NCBI RefSeq assembly: GCF_964355755.1
Contig: NC_092680.1
Location: 11,945,001 to 12,009,000 of the forward strand
From: Antedon mediterranea
Lineage: Eukaryota; Echinodermata; Crinoidea; Comatulida; Antedonidae
DNA: 64,000 nucleotides
Direction of reading: 5' to 3'
A model generated the notes under the pieces. It did not search any database and was not told the origin of the DNA. It saw only the letters and a program-made list of their open reading frames with translations. Made by a program: the position numbers and the translations under genes. This document shows positions 1 to 11,800 of the stretch, one piece after another (the first letter of the stretch is position 1; every line of letters begins with the position of its first letter).

Positions 1-88
1 AGCTTTTCTAAGCACTTTGGTGTTTTTATGTTAACAAGTTTTTTCGAAAATCACGAAATGGTCTAAAATGTCTCCAAATGCGATTTGA
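1..88 (+). repeat. A-type monomer, leading form (88 bp)
   Basis: This is an example of the A class: AGCTTTTCTAAGCACTTTGG, then TTTTTATGTTAACAAG, TTTTTTCGAAAATCAC, the core and CTCCAAATGCGATTTGA. With the preceding A of the previous monomer its start forms AAGCTT, and GTTAAC lies near base 30. This copy carries two variants that travel together in many copies: CACGAAATGG instead of CACAAAATGG, and AAAATGTCTCC instead of AAAACGTCTCC. Confidence 0.93.
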
Positions 89-176
89 AGATATTCTGAG
101 CACTTTGGTGTTTTTATGTTAAAACGTTTTTTCGAAAATCACAAAATGGTCTAAAACGTCTCCAAATGCGATTTGA
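89..176 (+). repeat. A-type monomer, AGATATTCTGAG form (88 bp)
   Basis: This second A subtype usually follows the leading A form. It begins AGATATTCTGAGCACTTTGG and has TATGTTAAAAAG or, as here, TATGTTAAAACG in place of TATGTTAACAAG. A sister form begins GGATATTCTGAG, for example at 516. The end is the standard CTCCAAATGCGATTTGA. Confidence 0.92.
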
Positions 177-263
177 AGCTCTTCTGTACACTTTGATGTT
201 TTGTGTGAAAAAGTTTTGTCGAAATGCTCAAAATGGTCTAAAACGTTTTTAAATTCGATATTA
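177..263 (+). repeat. B-type monomer, AGCTCTTCTGTAC form (87 bp)
   Basis: This B-class example begins AGCTCTTCTGTACACTTTG, followed by TTTTGTGTGAAAAAG, TTTTGTCGAAATGCTC and the core, and ends in AAATTCGATATTA. Most other copies end AAATACGATATTA (87 bp) or AAAACGATATTA (86 bp). An 87-bp length is a multiple of three, so runs of this form keep reading frame, which is why short open frames appear where B monomers adjoin. Confidence 0.92.
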
Positions 264-349
264 AGCTGTTTTGTGCAGTTTGATGATTTGTGTGAAAAGT
301 TTTAACGAAATGCTCAAAATGGTCTAAAACGGTTTCTAATGTGATTTTA
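264..349 (+). repeat. B-type monomer, AGCTGTTTTG form (86 bp)
   Basis: This form begins AGCTGTTTTGTGCAGTTTG, has GATTTGTGTGAAAAG and TTTTAACGAAATGCTC, and ends GGTTTCTAATGTGATTTTA. TTTTAACG replaces the TCG of other B monomers. Subsets carry GGGCACTTTG, GTGCACTTTG or GTGCAGTTTG; the GCAGTTTG variant marks related copies near 36,980, 50,387, 51,939 and 63,912. Confidence 0.9.
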
Positions 350-427
350 AGCACTTTGATGTTTTTGTGTAACCAAGTTTTTTCGAAAATCACAAAATGG
401 TCTAAAACGTCTCCAAATGCGATTTGA
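350..427 (+). repeat. Short A-type monomer (78 bp, 10-bp deletion)
   Basis: The monomer begins AGCACTTTGATG directly. Compared with AGCTTTTCTAAGCACTTTGG it lacks ten bases lying between two AGC triplets, which is what a slippage deletion between direct repeats would leave. It continues TTTTTGTGTAACCAAG and then a normal A-type body. A second 78-bp lineage has GATTTTGTGTAACCAAG and TTTCATCGAAATGTAC, as at 1,564-1,641. Both almost always follow a monomer ending GTGATTTTA. Confidence 0.9.
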
Positions 428-689
428 AGCTTTTCTAAGCACTTTGGTGTTTTTATGTTAACAAGTTTTTTCGAAAATCACAAAATGGTCTAAAACGTCT
501 CCAAATGCGATTTGAGGATATTCTGAGCACTTTGGTGTTTTTATGTTAAAAAGTTTTTTCGAAAATCACAAAATGGTCTAAAACGTCTTCAAATGCGATT
601 TGAAGCTATTCTGTACACTTTGATGTTTTGTGTGAAAAAGTTTTGTCAAAATGCTCAAAATGGTCTAAAACGTTTTAAAAACGATATTA

Positions 690-777
690 AGCTATTTTGT
701 CCTCTTTGATGTTTTTGTTTAACCAAGTTTCATCGAAAATCACAAAATGGTCTAAAACGTCTCCAAATGCGATTTGA
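690..777 (+). repeat. Mixed monomer with TTTCATCG (88 bp)
   Basis: This subtype begins AGCTATTTTGT, then CTCTTTGATG, TTTTTGTTTAACCAAG, TTTCATCGAAAATCAC, the core and a standard A-type end. It looks like a B-like first third on an A-like remainder. Position 701 is C here; the corresponding base in the large duplicate, 16,561, is G, as in most copies of this subtype. Confidence 0.88.
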
Positions 778-1127
778 AGCTTTTCTAAGCACTTTGGTGT
801 TTTTATGTTAACAAGTTTTTTCGAAAATCACAAAATGGTCTAAAACGTCTCCAAATGCGATTTGAAGCTATTCTAAGTACTTTTGTGTTTTTATGTTAAC
901 AAGTTTTTTCGAAAATCACAAAATGGTCTAAAACGTCTTCAAATGCGATTTGAAGCTATTCTGTACACTTTGATGTTTTGTGTGAAAAAGTTTTGTCGAA
1001 ATGCTCAAAATGGTCTAAAACGTTTTTAAAACGATATTAAGCTATTTTGTGCTCTTTGATGTTTTTGTGTAACCAAGTTTCATCGAAATCAACAAAATGG
1101 TCTAATACGTCTCCAAATGCGATTTGA

Positions 1128-2667
1128 AGCTTTTCCAAGCACTTTGCTGTTTTTATGTTAACAAGTTTTTTCGAAAATCACAAAATGGTCTAAAACGTCT
1201 TCAAATGCGATTTGAAGCTATTCTGTACACTTTGATGTTTTGTGTGAAAAAGTTTTGTCGAAATGCTCAAAATGGTCTAAAACGTTTTTAAATACGATAT
1301 TAAGCTATTTTGTGATCTGTGATGTTTTTGTGTGAAAAGTTTTATCGAAATGCTCAAAATGTTCTAAAACGGTTTCTAATGCGATTTGAAGCTATTCTGT
1401 ACACTTTGAAGTTTTTTGTGAAAAAGTTTTCTCGAAATGCTCAAAATGGTCTAAAACGTTTTTATATACCATATTAAGCTATTTTGTGCACTTTGATGTT
1501 TTTTCTTGAAAAGTTTTATCGAAATGCTCAAAATGGTCTAAAACGGTTTCTATTGTGATTTTAAGCACTTTGATGATTTTGTGTAACCAAGTTTCATCGA
1601 AATGTACAAAATGGTCTAAAACGTCTCCAAATGCGATTTGAAGCTATTCTAAGTACTTTTGTGTTTTTATGTTAACAAGTTTTTTCGAAAATCACAAAAT
1701 GGTCTAAAACGTCTTCAAATGCGATTTGAAGCTATTCTGTACACTTTGATGTTTTGTGTGAAAAAGTTTTGTCGAAATGCTCAAAATGGTCTAAAACGTT
1801 TTTAAATACGATATTAAGCTATTTTGTGATCTTTTATGTTTTTGTGTGAAAAGTTTTATCGAAATGCTCAAAATGGTCAGAAACGGTTTCTAATGCGATT
1901 TGAAGCTATTCTGTACACTTTGAAGTTTTGTGTGAAAAAGTTTTCTCGAAATGCTCAAAATGGTCTAAAACGTTTTTATATACCATATTAAGCTATTTTG
2001 TGCACTTTGATGTTTTTTGTGAAAAGTTTTATCGAAATGCTCAAAATGGTCTAAAACGGTTTCTATTGTGATTTGAAGCACTTTGATGATTTTTTGTAAC
2101 CAAGTTTCATCGAAATGTACAAAATGGTCTAAAACGTCTCCAAATGCGATTTGAAGCTATTCTAAGTACTTTTGTGTTTTTATGTTAACAAGTTTTTTCG
2201 AAAATCACAAAATGGTCTAAAACGTCTTCAAATGCGATTTGAAGCTATTCTGTACACTTTGATGTTTTGTGTGAAAAAGTTTTGTCGAAATGCTCAAAAT
2301 GGTCTAAAACGTTTTTAAATACGATATTAAGCTATTTTGTGATCTTTGATGTTTTTGTGTGAAAAGTTTTATCGAAATGCTCAAAATGGTCTAAAACGGT
2401 TTCTAATGCGATTTGAAGCTATTCTGTACACTTTGAAGTTTTGTGTGAAAAAGTTTTCTCGAAATGCTCAAAATGGTCTAAAACGTTTTTATATACCATA
2501 TTAAGCTATTTTGTGCACTTTGATGTTTTTTGTGAAAAGTTTTATCGAAATGCTCAAAATGGTCTAAAACGGTTTCTATTGTGATTTTAAGCACTTTGAT
2601 GATTTTGTGTAACCAAGTTTCATCGAAATGTACAAAATGGTCTAAAACGTCTCCAAATGCGATTTGA
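1128..2667 (+). repeat. 513-bp hexamer HOR, three tandem copies
   Basis: Units run 1,128-1,641 (514 bp, one extra base in TTTTCTTGAAAAG), 1,642-2,154 (513 bp) and 2,155-2,667 (513 bp). The first monomer of unit one is an AGCTTTTCCAAG variant; in the others it is AGCTATTCTAAGTAC. A fourth copy starts at 2,668 and departs after two monomers. Units differ by scattered bases, such as TCTTTTATG in unit two against TCTTTGATG in unit three. Confidence 0.9.
2155..2667 (+). repeat. Reference hexamer unit, monomers a-f
   Basis: The unit divides into a 2,155-2,242 (88 bp, AGCTATTCTAAGTAC), b 2,243-2,329 (87 bp, ends AAATACGATATTA), c 2,330-2,416 (87 bp, TGATCTTTGATG), d 2,417-2,503 (87 bp, CACTTTGAAG and TATATACCATATTA), e 2,504-2,589 (86 bp, ends TTGTGATTTTA) and f 2,590-2,667 (78-bp short monomer). 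The lengths sum to 513. This is the simplest repeating string in the window, and many later blocks are cut-down or expanded versions of it. Confidence 0.9.
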
Positions 2668-3947
2668 AGCTATTCTAAGTACTTTTGTGTTTTTATGTTA
2701 ACAAGTTTTTTCGAAAATCACAAAATGGTCTAAAACGTCTTCAAATGCGATTTGAAGCTATTCTGTACACTTTGATGTTTTGTGTGAAAAAGTTTTGTCG
2801 AAATGCTCAAAATGGTCTAAAACGTTTTTAAAACGATATTAAGCTATTTTGTGCTCTTTGATGTTTTTGTGTAACCAAGTTTCATCGAAATCAACAAAAT
2901 GGTCTAATACGTCTCCAAATGCGATTTGAAGCTTTTCCAAGCACTTTGGTGTTTTTATGTTAACAAGTTTTTTCGAAAATCACGAAATGGTCTAAAATGT
3001 CTCCAAATGCGATTTGAAGATATTCTGAGCACTTTGGTGTTTTTATGTTAAAAAGTTTTTTCGAAAATCACAAAATGGTCTAAAACGTCTCCAAATGCGA
3101 TTTGAAGCTCTTCTGTACACTTTGATGTTTTGTGTGAAAAAGTTTTGTCGAAATGCTCAAAATGGTCTAAAACGTTTTTAAATACGATATTAAGCTGTTT
3201 TGGGCACTTTGATGATTTGTGTGAAAAGTTTTAACGAAATGCTCAAAATGGTCTAAAACAGATTATAATGTGATTTTAAGCACTTTGCTGTTTTTATGTT
3301 AACAAGTTTTTTCGAAAATCACAAAATGGTCTAAAACGTCTTCAAATGCGATTTGAAGCTATTCTTTACACTTTGATGTTTTGTGTGAAAAAGTTTTGTC
3401 GAAATGCTCAAAATGGTCTAAAACGTTTTTAAATACGATATTAAGCTATTTTGTGATCTTTGATGTTTTTGTGTGAAAAGTTTTATCGAAATGCTCAAAA
3501 TGGTCTAAAACGGTTTCTATTGTGATTTTAAGCACTTTGATGATTTTGTGTAACCAAGTTTCATCGAAAATCACAAAATGGTCTAAAACGTCTCCAAATG
3601 CGATTTGAAGCTTTTCTAAGCACTTTGGTGTTTTTATGTTAACAAGTTTTTTCGAAAATCACAAAATGGTCTAAAACGTCTCCAAATGCGATTTGAAGCT
3701 CTTCTGTACACTTTGATGTTTTGTGTGAAAAAGTTTTGTCGTAATTCTCAAAATGGTCTAAAACGTTTTTAAATACGATATTAAGCTGTTTTGTGCACTT
3801 TGATGATTTGTGTGAAAAGTTGTAACGAAATACTCAAAATGGTCAAAAACGGTTTCTAATGTGATTTTAAGCACTTTGATGGTTTTGTGTAACCAAGTTT
3901 TTTCGAAAATCACAAAATGGTCTAAAACGTCTCCAAATGCGATTTGA

Positions 3948-4036
3948 AGCTTTTCTAAGCACTTTGGTGTTTTTATGTTAAAAAGTTTTTTTCGAAAATC
4001 ACAAAATAGTCTAAAACGTCTCCAAATGCGATTTGA
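3948..4036 (+). repeat. Fused monomer marking loss of one 88-bp unit
   Basis: This 89-bp monomer starts as the leading A form (AGCTTTTCTAAG) but continues TATGTTAAAAAG with seven T and then CACAAAATAG, which belong to the next monomer in copy II. In copy II the same place (from about 22,980) holds two monomers, one with TTAACAATTTTTTTTG and one with a seven-T tract followed by AGAAAATC. Copy I has lost one monomer by joining the two within their T-rich parts. The fusion also makes a 97-codon open frame on the minus strand (3,758-4,051), which I do not regard as a gene. Confidence 0.8.
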
Positions 4037-7000
4037 AGCTATTCTGTACACTTTGATGTTTTGTGTGAAAAAGTTTTGTCGAAATGCTCAAAATGGTCTA
4101 AAACGTTTTTAAAACGATATTAAGCTATTTTGTGCTCTTTGATGTTTTTGTGTAACCAAGTTTCATCGAAAATCACAAAATGGTCTAAAACGTCTCCAAA
4201 TGCGATTTGAAGCTTTTCTAAGCACTTTGGTGTTTTTATGTTAACAAGTTTTTTCGAAAATCACGAAATGGTCTAAAATGTCTCCAAATGCGATTTGAAG
4301 ATATTCTGAGCACTTTGGTGTTTTTATGTTAAAAAGTTTTTTCGAAAATCACAAAATGGTCTAAAACGTCTCCAAATGCGATTTGAAGCTCTTCTGTACA
4401 CTTTGATGTTTTGTGTGAAAAAGTTTTGTCGAAATGCTCAAAATGGTCTAAAACGTTTTTAAATACGATATTAAGCTGTTTTGGGCACTTTGATGATTTG
4501 TGTGAAAAGTTTTAACGAAATGCTCAAAATGGTCTAAAACGGATTATAATGTGATTTTAAGCACTTTGATGTTTTTGTGTAACCAAGTTTTTTCGAAAAT
4601 CACAAAATGGTCTAAAACGTCTCCAAATGCGATTTGAAGCTTTTCTAAGCACTTTGGTGTTTTTATGTTAACAAGTTTTTTCGAAAATCACAAAATGGTC
4701 TAAAACGTCTCCAAATGCGATTTGAGGATATTCTGAGCACTTTGGTGTTTTTATGTTAAAAAGTTTTTTCGAAAATCACAAAATGGTCTAAAACGTCTCC
4801 AAATGCGATTTGAAGCTATTCTGTACACTTTGATGTTTTGTGTGAAAAGGTTTTGTCGAAATGCTCAAAATGGTCTAAAACGTTTTTAAAACGATATTAA
4901 GCTATTTTGTGCTCTTTGATGTTTTTGTGTAACCAAGTTTCATCGAAATCAACAAAATGGTCTAATACGTCTCCAAATGCGATTTGAAGCTTTTCCAAGC
5001 ACTTTGCTGTTTTTATGTTAACAAGTTTTTTAGAAAATCACAAAATGGTCTAAAACGTCTTCAAATGCGATTTGAAGCTATTCTGTACACTTTGATGTTT
5101 TGTGTGAAAAAGTTTTGTCGAAATGCTCAAAATGGTCTAAAACGTTTTTAAATACGATATTAAGCTATTTTGTGATCTTTGATGTTTTTGTGTGAAAAGT
5201 TTTATCGAAATGCTCAAAATGGTCTAAAACGGTTTCTAATGCGATTTGAAGCTATTCTGTACACTTTGAAGTTTTGTGTGAAAAAGTTTTGTCGAAATGC
5301 TCAAAATGGTCTAAAACGTTTTTAAAACGATATTAAGCTATTTTGTGCTCTTTGATGTTTTTGTGGAACCAAGTTTCATCGAAAATCACAAAATGGTCTA
5401 AAACGTCTCCAAATGCGATTTGAAGCTTTTCTAAGCACTTTGGTGTTTTTATGTTAACAAGTTTTTTCGAAAATCACGAAATGGTCTAAAATGTCTCCAA
5501 ATGCGATTTGAAGATATTCTGAGCACTTTGGTGTTTTTATGTTAAAAAGTTTTTTCGAAAATCACAAAATGGTCTAAAACGTCTCCAAATGCGATTTGAA
5601 GCTCTTCTGTACACTTTGATGTTTTGTGTGAAAAAGTTTTGTCGAAATGCTCAAAATGGTCTAAAACGTTTTTAAATACGATATTAAGCTGTTTTGGGCA
5701 CTTTGATGATTTGTGTGAAAAGTTTTAACGAAATGCTCAAAATGGTCTAAAACGGATTATAATGTGATTTTAAGCACTTTGATGTTTTTGTGTAACCAAG
5801 TTTTTTCGAAAATCACAAAATGGTCTAAAACGTCTCCAAATGCGATTTGAAGCTTTTCTAAGCACTTTGGTGTTTTTATGTTAACAAGTTTTTTCGAAAA
5901 TCACAAAATGGTCTAAAACGTCTCCAAATGCGATTTGAGGATATTCTGAGCACTTTGGTGTTTTTATGTTAAAAAGTTTTTTCGAAAATCACAAAATGGT
6001 CTAAAACGTCTCCAAATGCGATTTGAAGCTATTCTGTACACTTTGATGTTTTGTGTGAAAAGGTTTTGTCGAAATGCTCAAAATGGTCTAAAACGTTTTT
6101 AAAACGATATTAAGCTATTTTGTGCTCTTTGATGTTTTTGTGTAACCAAGTTTCATCGAAATCAACAAAATGGTCTAATACGTCTCCAAATGCGATTTGA
6201 AGCTTTTCCAAGCACTTTGGTGTTTTTATGTTAAAAAGTTTTTTTGAAAATCACAAAAAGGTCTAAAACGTCTCAAAATGCGATTTGAAGCTATTCTGTA
6301 CACTTTGATGTTTTGTGTGAAAAAGTTTTCTCGAAATGCTCAAAATGGTCTAAAACGTTTTTAAAACGATATTAAGCTATTTTGTGCTCTTTGATGTTTT
6401 TGTTTAACCAAGTTTCATCGAAAATCACAAAATGGTCTAAAACGTTTCCAAATGCGATTTGAAGCTCTTCTGTACACTTTGATGTTTTGTGTGAAAAAGT
6501 TTTGTCGAAATGCTCAAAATGGTCTAAAACGTTTTTAAAACGATATTAAGCTATTTTGTGCTCTTTGATGTTTTTGTGTAACCAAGTTTCATCGAAAATC
6601 ACAAAATGGTCTAAAACGTCTCCAAATGCGATTTGAAGCTTTTCTAAGCACTTTGGTGTTTTTATGTTAACAAGTTTTTTCGAAAATCACGAAATGGTCT
6701 AAAATGTCTCCAAATGCGATTTGAAGATATTCTGAGCACTTTGGTGTTTTTATGTTAAAAAGTTTTTTCGAAAATCACAAAATGGTCTAAAACGTCTCCA
6801 AATGCGATTTGAAGCTCTTCTGTACACTTTGATGTTTTGTGTGAAAAAGTTTTGTCGAAATGCTCAAAATGGTCTAAAACGTTTTTAAATACGATATTAA
6901 GCTGTTTTGGGCACTTTGATGATTTGTGTGAAAAGTTTTAACGAAATGCTCAAAATGGTCTAAAACGGATTATAATGTGATTTTAAGCACTTTGATGTTT

Positions 7001-8840
7001 TTGTGTAACCAAGTTTTTTCGAAAATCACAAAATGGTCTAAAACGTCTCCAAATGCGATTTGAAGCTTTTCTAAGCACTTTGGTGTTTTTATGTTAACAA
7101 GTTTTTTCGAAAATCACAAAATGGTCTAAAACGTCTCCAAATGCGATTTGAGGATATTCTGAGCACTTTGGTGTTTTTATGTTAAAAAGTTTTTTCGAAA
7201 ATCACAAAATGGTCTAAAACGTCTCCAAATGCGATTTGAAGCTATTCTGTACACTTTGATGTTTTGTGTGAAAAGGTTTTGTCGAAATGCTCAAAATGGT
7301 CTAAAACGTTTTTAAAACGATATTAAGCTATTTTGTGCTCTTTGATGTTTTTGTGTAACCAAGTTTCATCGAAATCAACAAAATGGTCTAATACGTCTCC
7401 AAATGCGATTTGAAGCTTTTCCAAGCACTTTGCTGTTTTTATGTTAACAAGTTTTTTAGAAAATCACAAAATGGTCTAAAACGTCTTCAAATGCGATTTG
7501 AAGCTATTCTGTACACTTTGATGTTTTGTGTGAAAAAGTTTTGTCGAAATGCTCAAAATGGTCTAAAACGTTTTTAAATACGATATTAAGCTATTTTGTG
7601 ATCTTTGATGTTTTTGTGTGAAAAGTTTTATCGAAATGCTCAAAATGGTCTAAAACGGTTTCTAATGCGATTTGAAGCTATTCTGTACACTTTGAAGTTT
7701 TGTGTGAAAAAGTTTTGTCGAAATGCTCAAAATGGTCTAAAACGTTTTTAAAACGATATTAAGCTATTTTGTGCTCTTTGATGTTTTTGTGTAACCAAGT
7801 TTCATCGAAAATCACAAAATGGTCTAAAACGTCTCCAAATGCGATTTGAAGCTTTTCTAAGCACTTTGGTGTTTTTATGTTAACAAGTTTTTTCGAAAAT
7901 CACGAAATGGTCTAAAATGTCTCCAAATGCGATTTGAAGATATTCTGAGCACTTTGGTGTTTTTATGTTAAAAAGTTTTTTCGAAAATCACAAAATGGTC
8001 TAAAACGTCTCCAAATGCGATTTGAAGCTCTTCTGTACACTTTGATGTTTTGTGTGAAAAAGTTTTGTCGAAATGCTCAAAATGGTCTAAAACGTTTTTA
8101 AATACGATATTAAGCTGTTTTGGGCACTTTGATGATTTGTGTGAAAAGTTTTAACGAAATGCTCAAAATGGTCTAAAACGGATTATAATGTGATTTTAAG
8201 CACTTTGATGTTTTTGTGTAACCAAGTTTTTTCGAAAATCACAAAATGGTCTAAAACGTCTCCAAATGCGATTTGAAGCTTTTCTAAGCACTTTGGTGTT
8301 TTTATGTTAACAAGTTTTTTCGAAAATCACAAAATGGTCTAAAACGTCTCCAAATGCGATTTGAGGATATTCTGAGCACTTTGGTGTTTTTATGTTAAAA
8401 AGTTTTTTCGAAAATCACAAAATGGTCTAAAACGTCTCCAAATGCGATTTGAAGCTATTCTGTACACTTTGATGTTTTGTGTGAAAAGGTTTTGTCGAAA
8501 TGCTCAAAATGGTCTAAAACGTTTTTAAAACGATATTAAGCTATTTTGTGCTCTTTGATGTTTTTGTGTAACCAAGTTTCATCGAAATCAACAAAATGGT
8601 CTAATACGTCTCCAAATGCGATTTGAAGCTTTTCCAAGCACTTTGCTGTTTTTATGTTAACAAGTTTTTTAGAAAATCACAAAATGGTCTAAAACGTCTT
8701 CAAATGCGATTTGAAGCTATTCTGTACACTTTGATGTTTTGTGTGAAAAAGTTTTGTCGAAATGCTCAAAATGGTCTAAAACGTTTTTAAATACGATATT
8801 AAGCTATTTTGTGATCTTTGATGTTTTTGTGTAAAAAGTT
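4037..8840 (+). repeat. 1,213-bp HOR (about 14 monomers), nearly four copies
   Basis: The marker GTGAAAAGGTTTTGTCG recurs with AAAAGG at 4,845, 6,058, 7,271 and 8,484, exactly 1,213 bp apart. Taking the monomer that holds it as the start gives units 4,814-6,026, 6,027-7,239 and 7,240-8,452, plus a partial unit after. The last two-thirds of an earlier unit precede 4,814. Units are near identical except for a 348-bp patch in the second. Confidence 0.9.
6201..6548 (+). repeat. Equal-length replacement patch in the 1,213-bp HOR
   Basis: Four monomers here differ from their counterparts at 4,988-5,335 and 7,414-7,761, though each block is 348 bp. The patch has TTTTTTTGAAAATCACAAAAAGG and CTCAAAATGCG, then a B monomer with TTTTCTCG, a TTTGTTTAACC monomer with CGTTTCCAAATG, and an AGCTCTTCTG monomer. 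The counterpart blocks instead have TTTTTTAGAAAATC, a TGATCTTTGATG monomer and a CTTTGAAG monomer. Monomer lengths are 88, 86, 88, 86 in the patch and 88, 87, 87, 86 in the others. This looks like replacement, by conversion or double exchange, with no net length change. Confidence 0.8.
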
Positions 8841-11800
8841 TTATCGAAATGCTCAAAATGGTCTAAAACGGTTTCTAATGCGATTTGAAGCTATTCTGTA
8901 CACTTTGAAGTTTTTTGTGAAAAAGTTTTCTCGAAATGCTCAAAATGGTCTAAAACGTTTTTATATACCATATTAAGCTATTTTGTGCACTTTGATGTTT
9001 TTTGTGAAAAGTTTTATCGAAATGCTCAAAATGGTCTAAAACGGTTTCTATTGTGATTTTAAGCACTTTGATGATTTTGTGTAACCAAGTTTCATCGAAA
9101 TGTACAAAATGGTCTAAAACGTCTCCAAATGCGATTTGAAGCTATTCTAAGTACTTTTGTGTTTTTATGTTAACAAGTTTTTTCGAAAATCACAAAATGG
9201 TCTAAAACGTCTTCAAATGCGATTTGAAGCTATTCTGTACACTTTGATGTTTTGTGTGAAAAAGTTTTGTCAAAATGCTCAAAATGGTCTAAAACGTTTT
9301 TAAAACGATATTAAGCTATTTTGTGCTCTTTGATGTTTTTGTTTAACCAAGTTTCATCGAAAATCACAAAATGGTCTAAAACGTCTCCAAATGCGATTTG
9401 AAGCTTTTCTAAGCACTTTGGTGTTTTTATGTTAACAAGTTTTTTCGAAAATCACAAAATGGTCTAAAACGTCTCCAAATGCGATTTGAAGCTCTTCTGT
9501 ACACTTTGATGTTTTGTGTGAAAAAGTTTTGTCGTAATTCTCAAAATGGTCTAAAACGTTTTTAAATACGATATTAAGCTGTTTTGTGCACTTTGATGAT
9601 TTGTGTGAAAAGTTTTAACGAAATGCTCAAAATGGTCAAAAACGGTTTCTAATGTGATTTTAAGCACTTTGATGTTTTTGTGTAACCAAGTTTTTTCGAA
9701 AATCACAAAATGGTCTAAAACGTCTCCAAATGCGATTTGAAGCTTTTCTAAGCACTTTGGTGTTTTTATGTTAACAATTTTTTTTGAAAATCACAAAATG
9801 GTCTAAAACGTCTCCAAATGCGATTTGAAGATATTCTGAGCACTTTGGTGTTTTTATGTTAAAAAGTTTTTTCGAAAATCACAAAATAGTCTAAAACGTC
9901 TCCAAATGCGATTTGAAGCTATTCTGTACACTTTGATGTTTTGTGTGAAAAAGTTTTGTCGAAATGCTCAAAATGGTCTAAAACGTTTTTAAAACGATAT
10001 TAAGCTATTTTGTGCTCTTTGATGTTTTTGTGTAACCAAGTTTCATCGAAAATCACAAAATGGTCTAAAACGTCTCCAAATGCGATTTGAAGCTTTTCTA
10101 AGCACTTTGGTGTTTTTATGTTAACAAGTTTTTTCGAAAATCACGAAATGGTCTAAAATGTCTCCAAATGCGATTTGAAGATATTCTGAGCACTTTGGTG
10201 TTTTTATGTTAAAAAGTTTTTTCGAAAATCACAAAATGGTCTAAAACGTCTCCAAATGCGATTTGAAGCTCTTCTGTACACTTTGATGTTTTGTGTGAAA
10301 AAGTTTTGTCGAAATGCTCAAAATGGTCTAAAACGTTTTTAAATACGATATTAAGCTGTTTTGGGCACTTTGATGATTTGTGTGAAAAGTTTTAACGAAA
10401 TGCTCAAAATGGTCTAAAACGGTTTCTAATGTGATTTTAAGCACTTTGATGTTTTTGTGTAACCAAGTTTTTTCGAAAATCACAAAATGGTCTAAAACGT
10501 CTCCAAATGCGATTTGAAGCTTTTCTAAGCACTTTGGTGTTTTTATGTTAACAAGTTTTTTCGAAAATCACAAAATGGTCTAAAACGTCTCCAAATGCGA
10601 TTTGAGGATATTCTGAGCACTTTGGTGTTTTTATGTTAAAAAGTTTTTTCGAAAATCACAAAATGGTCTAAAACGTCTCCAAATGCGATTTGAAGCTATT
10701 CTGTACACTTTGATGTTTTGTGTGAAAAAGTTTTGTCGAAATGCTCAAAATGGTCTAAAACGTTTTTAAAACGATATTAAGCTATTTTGTGCTCTTTGAT
10801 GTTTTTGTGTAACCAAGTTTCATCGAAATCAACAAAATGGTCTAATACGTCTCCAAATGCGATTTGAAGCTTTTCCAAGCACTTTGCTGTTTTTATGTTA
10901 ACAAGTTTTTTCGAAAATCACAAAATGGTCTAAAACGTCTTCAAATGCGATTTGAAGCTATTCTGTAGACTTTGATGTTTTGTGTGAAAAAGTTTTGTCG
11001 AAATGCTCAAAATGGTCTAAAACGTTTTTAAATACGATATTAAGCTATTTTGTGATCTTTGATGTTTTTGTGTGAAAAGTTTTATCGAAATGCTCAAAAT
11101 GGTCTAAAACGGTTTCTAATGCGATTTGAAGCTATTCTGTACACTTTGAAGTTTTTTGTGAAAAAGTTTTCTCGAAATGCTCAAAATGGTCTAAAACGTT
11201 TTTATATACCATATTAAGCTATTTTGTGCACTTTGATGTTTTTTGTGAAAAGTTTTATCGAAATGCTCAAAATGGTCTAAAACGGTTTCTATTGTGATTT
11301 TAAGCACTTTGATGATTTTGTGTAACCAAGTTTCATCGAAATGTACAAAATGGTCTAAAACGGCTCCAAATGCGATTTTAAGCTATTCTAAGTACTTTTG
11401 TGTTTTTATGTTAACAAGTTTTTTCGAAAATCACAAAATGGTCTAAAACGTCTTCAAATGCGATTTGAAGCTATTCTGTACACTTTGATGTTTTGTGTGA
11501 AAAAGTTTTGTCAAAATGCTCAAAATGGTCTAAAACGTTTTTAAAACGATATTAAGCTATTTTGTGCTCTTTGATGTTTTTGTTTAACCAAGTTTCATCG
11601 AAAATCACAAAATGGTCTAAAACGTCTCCAAATGCGATTTGAAGCTTTTCTAAGCACTTTGGTGTTTTTATGTTAACAAGTTTTTTCGAAAATCACAAAA
11701 TGGTCTAAAACGTCTCCAAATGCGATTTGAAGCTCTTCTGTACACTTTGATGTTTTGTGTGAAAAAGTTTTGTCGTAATTCTCAAACTGGTCTAAAACGT

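Noticed and set aside
3758-4051. 97-codon open frame, minus strand
   Set aside because: It lies wholly in satellite monomers and the protein is a translated repeat (recurring DVLDHFVIFEKTW-like segments). It stays open because of the fused 89-bp monomer. There is no sign of a gene start or of unique sequence.
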